Shown: positions 48,148 to 58,682, counted from the stretch's first letter. The stretch is 64,000 nt of DNA from Cystobacter fuscus (GCF_002305875.1 NZ_CP022098.1:10602001-10666000); one strand, 5' to 3'. Made by a program: numbers and translations. Notes: a model not told the origin generated them from the letters alone.

Positions 48148-49839
48148 ATGACCTTCCCGAGAGTTTCGAGGCGCGTTCCATGTGCTCCCCTCCTCGCCGC
48201 GCTCGCCTTGCTTCTGGGCGCGAGGAAGGGCCGTGCGGAGGAGCCGGTGACGATCGATCCGGCACGGCTGTCGGAGATCGTCAAGACGCTCGCCTCGGAC
48301 GAGTTCGCGGGCCGGGCACCGGGAGGGCCCGGCGAGGCCAGGACCGTCGAGTACCTCATCCGCCAGTTCAAGGAGGCGGGCCTGGAGCCCGCCGGCGAGA
48401 AGGGCGGTTGGACGCAGAAGGTCCCCCTGGTCCGCTTCCAAACGCAGGAGGACGCCACCGTGAACCTGTTCGCCGGGGGCCAGGACACGCCGCTGCACCA
48501 GGGCCAGGAGGTGGTGGTCAACACGCTGCGCCCGGTGAGCCGCGTGAAGATCGACAAGGCGCCGCTGGTGTTCGTGGGCTACGGCGTCTCCGCGCCCGAG
48601 CGGGGATGGGATGACTTCAAGGGCGTCGAGCTGCGCGGGAAGATCGCCGTCTTCCTCATCAACGATCCCGACTTCGAGGCGCGCGAGGGAGAACCCGTCC
48701 ACGGCAGGTTCGGCGGCCGGGCGGCCACGTACTACGCCCGCTGGACCTACAAGTACGAGGAGGCGGCCCGGCGGGGCGCGCTCGGAGCGCTGATCATCCA
48801 CGAGACCCCGGGCGCGGGCTATGGCTGGTCCACGGTCCAGGCGGGCCACGGCGAGACCTACGACATCGTCCGGGCCCAACCCGCCCGGGAGAAGGTCCTG
48901 ATGCAGGGGTGGCTCCACCGCGACGCCGCCACCGCGCTGTTCACGCGCGCGGGGTTGGACCTGGAGCAGCTCGAGAACGAGGCACGCACCGCGGGCTTCA
49001 AGCCCGTCCCGCTCGAGGGAGCCCACCTGAGCACCGACTACCGCGTGACCCACGCGCGCGCCGACAGCCACAACGTGCTGGGCAAGCTGCCCGGCAAGCA
49101 GCGCCCCCGCGAGGCCATCATGTACGGCGCCCACTGGGACGCCTACGGCACCGGTCCGGCCGATGCCTCCGGCGACACGGTCCGCCATGGCGCCGTGGAT
49201 GACGCCATCGGGCTGGCCGGCATGATCGAGATCGCTCGCGTCTTCCAGCGCGAACCGAGGCCCGCGCGCACGGTCCTCTTCGCCGCCTGGACCGCCGAGG
49301 AGCGGGGCCTGCTCGGCTCGGAGTACTACGCCGCGCATCCGCTCCAACCCCTCGCCACCCTGGCGGCGAACCTGACCATGGACGTGCTACAGACCGCCGG
49401 GCCCGCGCGCGACGTCGTGCTCGTCGGCCATGGGCAGAACGAGCTCGAGGACGATCTCGCCCGGGCCGCCGCGAAACAGGGCCGCACCGTCACCCCCGAT
49501 GCGAAACCCGAGCGGGGCCTGTTCTACCGCGCGGACCATTTCTCGCTGGCCCGGCGCGGCGTGCCGGTGCTCCTGTTGATGGGGCTGGGCGGCGGCCACG
49601 ATCTGGTGGACGGAGGCCGGGAGGCCGGCGACAAATGGGTCGCGGATTACACCGCGCGCTGCTACCACCAACCCTGCGATGCCTGGAGCGCCAGTTGGGA
49701 TCTGCGCGGCGCCGCCCAGGACGTGCACCTGCTCCATGACATCGGCCGGGAGCTGGCCACGTCCACTCGCTGGCCCCAGTGGAAGCCCGGCTCGGAGTTC
49801 AAGAGCATCCGTGACCGCTCGGCGTCCGCCCGCAGGTGA
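48148..49839 (+). CDS. Secreted M28-family zinc aminopeptidase
   Basis: A 563-residue protein with a signal peptide (about 1-31). An inserted PA domain (about 130-270) lies within the M28 domain. The metal and catalytic residues are visible: His in GAHWDAYG, the bridging Asp in DDAIG, the general base pair in AEERGLLG, an Asp in TMDVLQ, and the last His in CYHQPCD. It removes N-terminal residues from peptides outside the cytoplasm. ATG 48148 is eight bases after the P450 stop. Confidence 0.9.
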   Translation: MTFPRVSRRVPCAPLLAALALLLGARKGRAEEPVTIDPARLSEIVKTLASDEFAGRAPGGPGEARTVEYLIRQFKEAGLEPAGEKGGWTQKVPLVRFQTQEDATVNLFAGGQDTPLHQGQEVVVNTLRPVSRVKIDKAPLVFVGYGVSAPERGWDDFKGVELRGKIAVFLINDPDFEAREGEPVHGRFGGRAATYYARWTYKYEEAARRGALGALIIHETPGAGYGWSTVQAGHGETYDIVRAQPAREKVLMQGWLHRDAATALFTRAGLDLEQLENEARTAGFKPVPLEGAHLSTDYRVTHARADSHNVLGKLPGKQRPREAIMYGAHWDAYGTGPADASGDTVRHGAVDDAIGLAGMIEIARVFQREPRPARTVLFAAWTAEERGLLGSEYYAAHPLQPLATLAANLTMDVLQTAGPARDVVLVGHGQNELEDDLARAAAKQGRTVTPDAKPERGLFYRADHFSLARRGVPVLLLMGLGGGHDLVDGGREAGDKWVADYTARCYHQPCDAWSASWDLRGAAQDVHLLHDIGRELATSTRWPQWKPGSEFKSIRDRSASARR

Positions 49840-49986
49840 ACTCAGGACCCTGGGGTGGGGCACGCCCGTTCCATACTCTCAGCATCTGAGCGGACAGGCT
49901 CTCGGTCCGTGGTAGTCGAACCATTATTCGAGGAGGAGCAGCCGGCAAGAGCGGATACGGAGTTGTTCTATGCTCGGTGCGCCCCC

Positions 49987-52900
49987 ATGCGTCTCCCTGG
50001 CTACTCCCTCCTCGGACTCCTGCAGTCCACCTCCTCCAACCTCCTGTACCGTGCACTGCGCGAGGTGGATGGCCAGCCCGTCATCCTGAAGACCCCCCGT
50101 TCCGACTTCCCGGGGGCCCGCGAGCGCGCCCACCTCCAGCACGAGTACACGCTCCTGCAGCGGCTGCGGGATACGCCCGGCGTCGTCCAGGTGCACGCCT
50201 ATGAGTTGCTCCAGGAGCGTCCCGTGCTCGTCCTCGGCAACGAGGGCGGCGCCTCGCTCTCCGAGCACCAGGACCGACCCTTCCCCGTCGCGCGCTTCCT
50301 CCCCATCGCCCTGGACCTGTGTACCACCCTGGCCGAGGTGCACCGCCGGGGCGTCATCCACAAGGACATCAAGCCCGGCAACATCCTCCTGTCCTCGTCC
50401 GGGCAGCCCTGGCTCATCGACTTCGGCATCTCCACCCTCCAGCGGACGCAGCACGTGGAGGCGGCGCCCGCCGCGCTCGTGGAGGGCACACCGGCCTACA
50501 TGTCTCCGGAGCAGACGGGGCGGATGAACCGGGCGCTGGACTACCGCACCGACCTCTATTCCCTGGGCGTCACCTTCTACCAATTGCTCACGGGGCGTCT
50601 GCCTTTCACGGGCAGGGACCTGCTGGAGTGGTTTCATGCCCACCTGGCCCAGGCGCCCGTGCCCCCGCACCAGGTGGTGCCCGACCTGCCGCCGGCCCTC
50701 TCCGCGCTGGTGATGAAGCTGCTGTCCAAGCGGGCCGAGGATCGCTACCAGGGAGCGGAGGGCCTGCGCTTCGACCTGGAGCGCCTCCTGAATGGAGAGC
50801 GGGACTTCCCCCTGGGGCAGAAGGACGTGCCCGCGCGCTTCCTCCTGCCGCAGCGGCTGTATGGCCGGCAGGCCGAGGTGGCGACGCTGCTGGAGGCGTT
50901 CGAGCGCGTGGCCCGGACGGGCCGGCCGGAGTGGGTGCTCGTGCGCGGCTACTCGGGCATCGGCAAGTCCTCCGTCGTGAAGGAGCTGCACCAGCCAGTC
51001 CTGCGCAGCCGGGGCTTCTTCCTCCAGGGCAAGTTCGAGCAGTACCAACGGGACAAGCCCTACGCCACCCTGGTGCAGGCCCTGCGGGGCCTCATCCAAC
51101 ACCTGCTGGCCGGCAGTGACGCGGAGCTGGCCACCTGGCGCCAACGCCTGCTGGAGGCCCTGGAAGGACAGGGCGAGGTGTTGCTGGAGATGGTGCCCCA
51201 GCTCGAGCTCATCCTGGGCAGACAGCCCGCCGTGGAGGACCTGCCGCCCGAGGCGGCCCAGCACCGCGTCCACCACCTCTTCCAGCGCCTGCTGAGCGTC
51301 TTCGCCACGGGGGAGCACCCCCTCGTCCTCTTCCTGGACGACTTGCAGTGGGCGGACACCGCCTGCCTCGCGTTCATCCAATACCTGATGACCCACCCGG
51401 ACACGCCCTCCGTGCTGTGGGTGGGGGCCTACCGGGACAACGAGGTGAGTCCCACGCATCCGCTCATGTTGACGCTCGCCACGGCGCGCAAGACGGGGAC
51501 GCGGTTCTCGGACATCCACCTGGGAGCCTTGTCGCTCGAGCAGACGCGCCAGCTCGTGACGGATGCCCTGCCCGGGGCCCAGGAGGACATGGTGTGGCCC
51601 CTGTCCGCGCTGGTGTGGGAGAAGACGGCGGGCAACCCCTTCTTCCTGTTGCAGTTGTTGCAGACCCTCCACCAGGAAGAGCTGGTGACGCGTGCCCCCG
51701 AGGGCGGCTGGTGCTGGGACGAAGCGGGCGTGAAGGCGTGTGGCTACTCGGACAACGTGGTGGACTTCATGGCGAGCCGGCTGCGCCAGTTGCCCCCGGA
51801 CACGCAGCACCTGCTCCAACTGGCCGCGGGCGTGGGCGGCTCCTTTCCGCTCGACCTCCTCGCCCTGCTGTCCGAGCGGGAGGCCCCCGACGTGGAGCGC
51901 TGGCTGGAGCCGGCCCTGGTGGAGGGATTGGTGCTCCAGACCGGTCCCCTGGAGCTGAGATTCCAGCATGACCGCATCCAACAAGCCGCCCATGGCCTCA
52001 CTCCCCGGGAGGAACGCGAGCGCCTGCACCTGCGCATCGGCCGCCTGCTGCTGCGGGGCCTGGGCGCCGAGGAGCTCGAGGAGCGCCTCTTCGACGTGGT
52101 GGGACAGCTCAACGCGGGCGTGAAGCTGCTGGACGACGTCGAGGAGCGCACGCGGCTGGCGCACCTCAATGCCCGGGCGGGCTTCCGGGCCAGGAACTCC
52201 ACGGCCCATCAATCCGCCGTGGGCTACCTCGGCCTGGCCTTCTCCCTGCTGCCCGGAGATCCGTGGCAGACGCACCCGGAGCTGGCCCTCAACCTGCGCA
52301 TGGCCCACGCCGCCAGTGAGATGGTGCTGGGCCATACCGCCCAGGCCCTCCAGTTGGTGGACGAGGCGTCACACCACGCCCGAACGCGCCTCGACATCGT
52401 CTCCGCCTACATTCTCAAGAGCCGCCTCCAGTTGCTCACGGGCGACACCCAGGCCAGTTTGCGCAACCTCCTGGAGTGTCTGGAGAGGTTTGGAATCCCC
52501 CTGCCACTCTCCCCTTCCGCCGAGGAGCTGCGCGCCGCGGGAGCGGAACTGGAAGAATTGCTGGAACGGCACTCCGTCGAGAGCCTGCTCGATCTGCCCG
52601 TCATGACGGATCCCGACGTGACGGCGCTCCAGAATGCCTTGTCGAGCCTGGCCACCCTGGCGCTGTTCATCAGCCCCGGCCTGGCCACCATCGCCGCCCT
52701 CCGCTCCGTGGTCCTGAGCATCCGCCATGGCAACACGGAAGCCTCGGCGAACAGCTACATCCTCTGCGCGGCCTGGTATTGCATGATCCGCCAGAAGTAC
52801 GACAAGGCCCATGCCTTCGGCAAACTCGCCCACGAGCTGATCGAGCGCTACCCCAACTCCCTCTACCGGGGCCGGGTCCTCGCCTTCTACGCCGGCCTGG

Positions 52901-55269
52901 CCAGCCTTCGCGAGCCCTTCTCCCAGACCCACAAATACAGCCTCGCCGCCTTCGAATATGCGCAGCGCCTGGGAGACTCTCCGGCCGCCTGCGTTCACGG
53001 CTTCTCCATCAGCCGCCGCCTCCTGGTCGAGGGCCGTGAGCTCTCCGAGGTCCACCAGGAGATCCAGGCGTTCGTCGAGTTCTCACGCAAGGCCAACTAT
53101 CGGATCTTCGAACTCCTGACGCGCTACCACGAAAGGTTCGTGCAACAACTGCGAGGGTCTACCCCCTCCTTCTCCTCTCCAGATGGAGAGGGCTTCGATG
53201 AAGAGAGCACCGAGGCGACCATCGTCAGTGGTCGCTCGGCGCAGCACTACAACATGTTTCTCTTCATCAAGCTCCAGTCCCGCTTCGTCTGTGGCGACTA
53301 CGAGCAGGCGCGCCGGGCGCGCGCCCTCGCCACCCCGGAGGCCCGCCGGACTCCCGGCGACACCGCGGCGTTCGCCTACCAGCTCTATGGAGCACTCACC
53401 CTCGCCGCCTGCCACCGCAACGCCTCCGCCGAGGAGCAGCGGGAGTTCCTCGAGGACATCGAGGCCCACCGCCAACAGCTCGCGGGTTGGGCCAGTGGCT
53501 GCCCGGCGAACTTCCTCGCCGCCGAGCGGCTGGTAGCCGCCGAGCTGGCCCGGCTCCGCGGCCACACCGAAGAGGCCCTGCGCGCCTACGAAGCCTCCCT
53601 GTCCGCGGCGCGCGAATACGGTGCGCACCACCTGGTGGGCCTCATCTGCGAGCTGGCCGCCCGCTGCTGCAAGGACCTGGGGCTGCCCTCGCTCACGACC
53701 GCCTACATCCGTCAGGCCCACGAGGGCTACATCCAGTGGGGCGCCCACGGCAAGGCCCGCCAACTGGAGGAGCAGTGGCCCCAACTCCTCGTCATCGCCA
53801 CCACCCAGGACACCACCACCACGGGGACGGGCGTGCAGCGCATCGACGCGCTCGCCGTCATCAAGGCCCAGCAGGCCATCTCCAGTGAGATCGTCCTCGA
53901 GCGGCTGGTGGCCACCCTCATGCGCGTCGCCCTGGAGAGCGCCGGAGCGCAACGCGGCGCCTTCCTCCTGCTCCAGGACGACGCGCTGCAACTGGTGGCG
54001 CTCGAGCCCCCCTTGGAGCGCCAGGGCGAGGCCCTCCAGCCCCACGAGCTGCCCCTCTCCCTGCTGGCCTACGTGCGCCGCACCGGCGAGCACGTCCTGC
54101 TCGACGACACCGCCCAACCCCACCCCTTCTCCTCCGACGTCTACTTCTCCTCGTCCTCCGCCCGCTCCGTGCTGTGCCTGCCCCTGCGCCGCCAGGACAC
54201 CCTCCAGGGCCTGCTCTACCTGGAGAACTCGCTCTCCTCCGAGACCTTCTCCCACGGCCGGCTCTCGCTCCTGGAGCACCTCGCCTCGCAGGCGGCCATC
54301 TCCATCGAGAACGCCCGCCTCTACGCGGACGTGCGCAAGGCCGAGACCGCCCTGCGCCACGCCAACGAGGAGCTGGAGGCGCGCGTCCAGCAGCGCACCC
54401 ACGAGCTGAGGCAGGCCCAGGCCCGGCTGGTGGAGACGGCCCGCCGGGTGGGCATGGCGGAAGTCGCCTCCAGTGTCCTGCATGACGTGGGCAATGCCCT
54501 CACCAGCATCGTCGTGGACACCGCGCTCATGCGCGGCGCCGCGGCCACCTCCCGCGTGAGCCGCTTCCGGCAGGCCACCACCCTCCTGGAGGACAACCGC
54601 TCCCAGCTCGCGGAGTTCCTCACCCAGGACGCCCGCGGCCGCCACATGGTGGACTACCTCATCCGCCTGTCCGAGGAGCTGGAGCAGGAGCACGACTCGC
54701 TCTCCCAGAACCTGGAGACGCTGGACTCCAACGTGGCACGGGTGCGCTCCATCGTGGAGAGCCAGCAGGCGCATGCCACCTCCACCCTGCTGATGGAGGA
54801 GTGTGACCTGGGTGAGTTGGTGGACGAGGCCCTGCGCCTGCAACAGGGCGCCCTGTTCCAGGCCGGCATCACCGTCTCCCGGGAGGTGCCAGACCTTCCG
54901 CCCGTGAAGACAGACAAGCACAAGGTGCTCACCATTCTCATCAACCTGTTGAGCAACGCGCGACAGGCCATGGAGGACCCCCCCCAGGACGATTCCCACC
55001 TCACCGTCCGCGCGACGCTCGAGGACGGTTGGGTGCGCATGCAGGTGGTGGACACGGGGGTGGGCATCGCCCCGGACATCCGCGAGCACCTCTTCACCCA
55101 GGGCTTCACCACCCGCGCCGAGGGCCATGGCATCGGCCTGCACTCCAGCGCGCTCGCCGCGCAGCTCATGGGCGGCCGCCTCTCGCTGGACAGCGAGGGG
55201 ATTGGCCACGGCACCACCGCGACCCTGCTCATTCCCTTTCACACTCCGCTCGCCGTGGCCCAGCGCTGA
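49987..55269 (+). CDS. Hybrid Ser/Thr kinase, AAA-type ATPase, GAF and histidine kinase protein
   Basis: About 1760 residues. Order: kinase domain (1-265, VILKTP, HKDIKPGN, IDFGIS), NTPase of the AAA_16 type (285-600, GYSGIGKSS and LFLDDLQWAD), a long helical TPR-like region (600-1290), a GAF domain (about 1305-1450), a coiled coil (about 1455-1485), and a histidine kinase (about 1490-1758) with LHDVGNALTS, LLSNARQAM, DTGVGI and GIGLHSS. No receiver follows. Starts upstream of ATG 49987 (GTG 49909, GTG 49855) are open, but GYSLLG soon after the ATG fits the family N-terminus. Confidence 0.9.
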   Translation: MRLPGYSLLGLLQSTSSNLLYRALREVDGQPVILKTPRSDFPGARERAHLQHEYTLLQRLRDTPGVVQVHAYELLQERPVLVLGNEGGASLSEHQDRPFPVARFLPIALDLCTTLAEVHRRGVIHKDIKPGNILLSSSGQPWLIDFGISTLQRTQHVEAAPAALVEGTPAYMSPEQTGRMNRALDYRTDLYSLGVTFYQLLTGRLPFTGRDLLEWFHAHLAQAPVPPHQVVPDLPPALSALVMKLLSKRAEDRYQGAEGLRFDLERLLNGERDFPLGQKDVPARFLLPQRLYGRQAEVATLLEAFERVARTGRPEWVLVRGYSGIGKSSVVKELHQPVLRSRGFFLQGKFEQYQRDKPYATLVQALRGLIQHLLAGSDAELATWRQRLLEALEGQGEVLLEMVPQLELILGRQPAVEDLPPEAAQHRVHHLFQRLLSVFATGEHPLVLFLDDLQWADTACLAFIQYLMTHPDTPSVLWVGAYRDNEVSPTHPLMLTLATARKTGTRFSDIHLGALSLEQTRQLVTDALPGAQEDMVWPLSALVWEKTAGNPFFLLQLLQTLHQEELVTRAPEGGWCWDEAGVKACGYSDNVVDFMASRLRQLPPDTQHLLQLAAGVGGSFPLDLLALLSEREAPDVERWLEPALVEGLVLQTGPLELRFQHDRIQQAAHGLTPREERERLHLRIGRLLLRGLGAEELEERLFDVVGQLNAGVKLLDDVEERTRLAHLNARAGFRARNSTAHQSAVGYLGLAFSLLPGDPWQTHPELALNLRMAHAASEMVLGHTAQALQLVDEASHHARTRLDIVSAYILKSRLQLLTGDTQASLRNLLECLERFGIPLPLSPSAEELRAAGAELEELLERHSVESLLDLPVMTDPDVTALQNALSSLATLALFISPGLATIAALRSVVLSIRHGNTEASANSYILCAAWYCMIRQKYDKAHAFGKLAHELIERYPNSLYRGRVLAFYAGLASLREPFSQTHKYSLAAFEYAQRLGDSPAACVHGFSISRRLLVEGRELSEVHQEIQAFVEFSRKANYRIFELLTRYHERFVQQLRGSTPSFSSPDGEGFDEESTEATIVSGRSAQHYNMFLFIKLQSRFVCGDYEQARRARALATPEARRTPGDTAAFAYQLYGALTLAACHRNASAEEQREFLEDIEAHRQQLAGWASGCPANFLAAERLVAAELARLRGHTEEALRAYEASLSAAREYGAHHLVGLICELAARCCKDLGLPSLTTAYIRQAHEGYIQWGAHGKARQLEEQWPQLLVIATTQDTTTTGTGVQRIDALAVIKAQQAISSEIVLERLVATLMRVALESAGAQRGAFLLLQDDALQLVALEPPLERQGEALQPHELPLSLLAYVRRTGEHVLLDDTAQPHPFSSDVYFSSSSARSVLCLPLRRQDTLQGLLYLENSLSSETFSHGRLSLLEHLASQAAISIENARLYADVRKAETALRHANEELEARVQQRTHELRQAQARLVETARRVGMAEVASSVLHDVGNALTSIVVDTALMRGAAATSRVSRFRQATTLLEDNRSQLAEFLTQDARGRHMVDYLIRLSEELEQEHDSLSQNLETLDSNVARVRSIVESQQAHATSTLLMEECDLGELVDEALRLQQGALFQAGITVSREVPDLPPVKTDKHKVLTILINLLSNARQAMEDPPQDDSHLTVRATLEDGWVRMQVVDTGVGIAPDIREHLFTQGFTTRAEGHGIGLHSSALAAQLMGGRLSLDSEGIGHGTTATLLIPFHTPLAVAQR

Positions 55270-55350
55270 ACGCGGCGCAAGGGCTCCTTGCACCTGGCGT
55301 GGAACAGGGATAGGGAGGCGCTCCCCCCTTGTCGTCGGAGCCCGTCGCCC

Positions 55351-55707
55351 GTGTTGGACCCCCGAGACCGCCGAGACCTGGCATGCCTGGGCCTGGTGGT
55401 CCTGGTGTATGGGCTCGCGTTGGCACCGGTGCTCCACGCGGCGGTGGGCCATGGCCACTCCCATTCCCGGCGCCACGCCCCCGCGGCCCTGGAGGCGCGC
55501 GGCCACGAGCGGGAACCCGTCCTGGGCGCCGCGGGCCACCAGCACCCGGTGGGCTCCGTGGAGCACCTGCTCGCGCTGGCCGTGGCCCGGGTGGAGGTAC
55601 GCGCCCCCGCGGTGTGGTGGACGCCCGTGCGGTGGGAGCCCTCCCGGGGTCCGTTGTGGCTGCCAGGTGAGCCGCTCCGCCCCACGGCGATGCCGCAAGG
55701 CCCCTAG
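55351..55707 (+). CDS. Small His-rich membrane or periplasmic protein
   Basis: A 118-residue protein from GTG 55351: short charged N-terminus, one hydrophobic span (LGLVVLVYGLALAPVL), then a His-rich stretch (HAAVGHGHSHSRRH and GHQHPVGSVEH) and a Pro/Arg-rich tail. It resembles in general form the small DUF2946- or CopL-like proteins that precede metal-related TonB receptors, but there is no decisive motif. A metal-binding or metal-sensing role is inference. The TonB receptor gene starts 84 bases later. Confidence 0.6.
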   Translation: MLDPRDRRDLACLGLVVLVYGLALAPVLHAAVGHGHSHSRRHAPAALEARGHEREPVLGAAGHQHPVGSVEHLLALAVARVEVRAPAVWWTPVRWEPSRGPLWLPGEPLRPTAMPQGP

Positions 55708-55791
55708 GCCCGGCCCTCCTTTCTGAAGTCAGTCAGAAGCGTGCGCCCCGCGAAGGCGGGAGCGCCAGGCATTCGTCCGTCCGAGCCCCCA

Positions 55792-57924
55792 GTGATTCCT
55801 CTCTGTCTGTTGTTCTGTGCCTCCCTGTCCCCCTGGGACGGTGGAGGAATGGAAGACGTCCCCCCCTTGTCCGAGGAGCGGCGCGAAGAGGCGCCAGCTC
55901 CGCCCATCCAGGAGCCTCCTGCCGAGGAGCCTCCTGCCGAGGAGACACCGCCCCCGCCCGCCGCGAACACCACGGTGCGCGCGGCGCGGCCGGCGCATGG
56001 CGCGTCCGAGCTCACGATCGACCGGGAGGTGATGAACGCGGCGCCCCGGAAGGGCGCGGTGGACGTGCTGCGGCTGGTGCCGGGGCTCGTCGCCTCGCGG
56101 CATGGTGGCGAGGGCAAGGCCCAGCAGCTCTTCCTGCGCGGCTTCGACGCGCTCCACGGACAGGACGTGGAGCTGAACGTGGGGGGCCTGCCCGTCAACG
56201 AGGTGAGCCACATCCACGCGCTGGGCTACGCGGACATGAACTTCATCATCCCCGAGGTGGTGCGCGAGCTCCGGGTGACGGAGGGCTCCTACCGGGCCGC
56301 CCAGGGAGACTTCGCGGTGGCGGGGACGGTGCGGCTGGAGCTGGGCCTCGAGGAGCCCGGCGTGTTGCTGTCGGGGACCCTGGGCCAGTACGGCCAGCAC
56401 CGGGTGGTGGCCGCCTTCCGCCCGGGAGACGACGCGGAGACCTTCGCCGCGGTGGAGCTGGGCGAGGGCCAGGGCTTCGGACCGGGGCGGACTTTCGGAC
56501 GGGCCTCCCTGCTCGCCCAGGCGGTAACGAGCGTGGAGACGGGCGCGGGCCGAATGCGGCTGCGAGCGCTCGCGGGCAGCTACACCACGCGCTTCGACTC
56601 CCCCGGCGTCCTGCGCGAGGACGACCTGCGCTCGGGCAGGAGCGGCTTCTTCGACTCCTCCTTCTCCCGGCAGGGCGGCGCGGCGACCCGGCACCAACTG
56701 CTGCTCGGCATGGAGCTGCCGCGGCAGGGCACGGCGCGCACGCTGCTGGAGGTCTTCGGACTGCTGACGGACCTGCGCCTGCGCAACAACTTCACCGGCT
56801 TCCGGGTGGACGCGCGCGGGGACGGGCTGGAGCAGACGCATGACGCGCGGACACTGGGCGTGCGCGCGGAACACCGGCGGCACGTCGAGGTGCTCGGCGA
56901 GGACGTGGCGCTGGAGCTGGGCCTGGGCGCCCGGAGGGATGGCGCCACCCAGACCCAGCGCCGCTACCGCGAGACGGATGGCACCTTCTTCGCCAACGAG
57001 GTGGACGCGCAGTTCGTGCAGACGAACGCGTGGGGCTACGCGGAGGCGCGGCTCGTCCTGGGCGCCTGGAGCCTGATGCTCGGAGGCCGGGCGGACGCGT
57101 TGGGCGTGGAGGTGTTCGACACCCTCGCCTTCCAGGATCCCCGCTACACCGACGGCCAGGGCTACTCCCGTGGGGCCTTCGGCACGCACCTGGGTGCGAA
57201 GGCGGGGCTCGAGCTCAACCTCACCGAGCACTGGCGGCTGTTCGCCAACTACGGCGACGGCTTCCGCTCCCCACAGGCCCGGAGCCTGTCGGAGGGCGAG
57301 CGCACCCCGTTCGTCTCGGTCCGCAGCGCGGAGCTGGGAGCCCGGCGGGAGGGAGAGCGGGTGGCGGCGCAGCTCGGCCTGTTCGGCTCGCAGGTGGAGG
57401 ATGACGTCTTCTTCGACCACACGGTGGGCACCACGGTCTTCACCGGCGAGACGGTGCGCGCGGGGCTGTCGGCGGCGCTTCAGGCCCGCCCCCTTCCCGG
57501 AGTGATCGCGGCGCTGAGCGCGACGGTGGCGCACGCGCGGGTGCTCGCGACGAACACCCTGCTGCCCTACTTCGCGCCCCTGGTGGCCCGGGGCGACGTG
57601 GGCTGGAACCGGACCGTGTCCGTGTGGGGACAACCCCTGGCGCTCACCGCCGGACTCGGCATGACGCTCCTCGGGCCGAAGCCCCTGCCCTTCGACGAAT
57701 ACAGCCGCACGGTGTTCCTCGCGGACGTGCTCCTGGGCGCGCGGCTGCGTGGCCTGGCCCTGCGGCTCGAGGTGCAGAACGTCCTGGATGCGCGGTGGCG
57801 CGACGGCGAGTTCGTGTACGGCTCGCGCTTCGATCCCCAGGCGCCCGCGAGCCTCGTTCCCAGCCGGCATTTCACCGCGGGGCCACCACGAACGGCCTCG
57901 CTCACCCTGGAGGTCCATCTGTGA
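55792..57924 (+). CDS. TonB-dependent outer-membrane receptor
   Basis: About 710 residues from GTG 55792, which gives a plausible signal peptide (IPLCLLFCASLSPW). A Pro/Glu-rich spacer is followed by a plug domain (about 70-190, with LFLRGFDALHGQDVELNVGGLPVNE and HIHALGYADMNFIIPE) and a 22-strand type barrel ending in an aromatic-rich strand (SLTLEVHL). It would import a scarce ligand using TonB energy. The His-rich gene before it and the two His-bearing lipoproteins after it suggest a metal or metal complex. A GTG 17 codons upstream is an alternative start. Confidence 0.88.
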   Translation: MIPLCLLFCASLSPWDGGGMEDVPPLSEERREEAPAPPIQEPPAEEPPAEETPPPPAANTTVRAARPAHGASELTIDREVMNAAPRKGAVDVLRLVPGLVASRHGGEGKAQQLFLRGFDALHGQDVELNVGGLPVNEVSHIHALGYADMNFIIPEVVRELRVTEGSYRAAQGDFAVAGTVRLELGLEEPGVLLSGTLGQYGQHRVVAAFRPGDDAETFAAVELGEGQGFGPGRTFGRASLLAQAVTSVETGAGRMRLRALAGSYTTRFDSPGVLREDDLRSGRSGFFDSSFSRQGGAATRHQLLLGMELPRQGTARTLLEVFGLLTDLRLRNNFTGFRVDARGDGLEQTHDARTLGVRAEHRRHVEVLGEDVALELGLGARRDGATQTQRRYRETDGTFFANEVDAQFVQTNAWGYAEARLVLGAWSLMLGGRADALGVEVFDTLAFQDPRYTDGQGYSRGAFGTHLGAKAGLELNLTEHWRLFANYGDGFRSPQARSLSEGERTPFVSVRSAELGARREGERVAAQLGLFGSQVEDDVFFDHTVGTTVFTGETVRAGLSAALQARPLPGVIAALSATVAHARVLATNTLLPYFAPLVARGDVGWNRTVSVWGQPLALTAGLGMTLLGPKPLPFDEYSRTVFLADVLLGARLRGLALRLEVQNVLDARWRDGEFVYGSRFDPQAPASLVPSRHFTAGPPRTASLTLEVHL

Positions 57925-58682
57925 AACGCATGTCCCTTCTCCCCGCGCTGCTCCTCCTCGTGCTCCTGGCGAGCTGTGGCACGGGAGCCCAACGGCGCAC
58001 CTTCCCCGTGGAGATGACGCTCCAGCCCATGACGGGCCCGAACGAGCGGGGCTGGTCGGTGACCCCGGAGGCCCTCCATGTCTCCGTGGGTCCCGTGCGC
58101 TTCTACGAGGGGCACGTGCTGCTCTCCCGCCGCGCGCCCCGCTTCGATCCCTTCCTGCTGCTGGGCGGCACGGCGTGGGCCCACCCGGGGCACTACCTCC
58201 CCGGCGACGCCATGGCCGAGGTCCTGAGCACCACGGTGGTGGACCTGCTGGCGGCCTCTCCCACGGTGCTCGGCGAGGCCAACGCGGTGACGGGAGACTA
58301 CGGCTCGATGGAGCTGACGCTGCCGGTCCCCCCGGCGACGGGTGACGCGGTGGCGCCCCTGGGAGGCCATGCGGTGCGCGTCCGCGGCATGGCGACGCAC
58401 ACGGATGGACGGCGGGTGCGCTTCGACGCGGCCCTGGATCTGCCCAAGCCCATCGAGGGCATCCGCTTCGAGCGGGCGCTGGCCGAGGAGGTGGGCCGGG
58501 TGCGCATCACCGTCGACTTGAACACGTGGTTGGGCCGGATCGACTTCGCCACGGCGTCCCCCGCGGACGCCGAGGGCGTGTCCACGTTCCCCACCGGAAG
58601 CCAGGCGATGAACGCCCTGGCGCGGGGCGTGGAGGACACGGGTGCCTACGTCGTGACGTGGGTGGAAGGAGCAACGCAATGA
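57921..58682 (+). CDS. Lipoprotein of the TonB operon, His-containing, function unknown
   Basis: A 253-residue lipoprotein (LLASCG) starting with GTG that overlaps the receptor stop as GTGA; GGAGG lies seven bases upstream. His residues are scattered through conserved-looking loops (EALHVSVG, YEGHVLLS, WAHPGHYLPGD, GGHAVRV, ATHTDG), which could form a metal site. The strands alternate in a beta-sandwich pattern. I do not recognise the family. Its position between receptor and a second lipoprotein ties it to uptake. Confidence 0.78.
   Translation: MKRMSLLPALLLLVLLASCGTGAQRRTFPVEMTLQPMTGPNERGWSVTPEALHVSVGPVRFYEGHVLLSRRAPRFDPFLLLGGTAWAHPGHYLPGDAMAEVLSTTVVDLLAASPTVLGEANAVTGDYGSMELTLPVPPATGDAVAPLGGHAVRVRGMATHTDGRRVRFDAALDLPKPIEGIRFERALAEEVGRVRITVDLNTWLGRIDFATASPADAEGVSTFPTGSQAMNALARGVEDTGAYVVTWVEGATQ

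Noticed and set aside
55721-55738. Small inverted repeat TTCTGA/TCAGAA before the TonB receptor
   Set aside because: A six-base stem of moderate AT content is too weak to call an operator or terminator without comparison.
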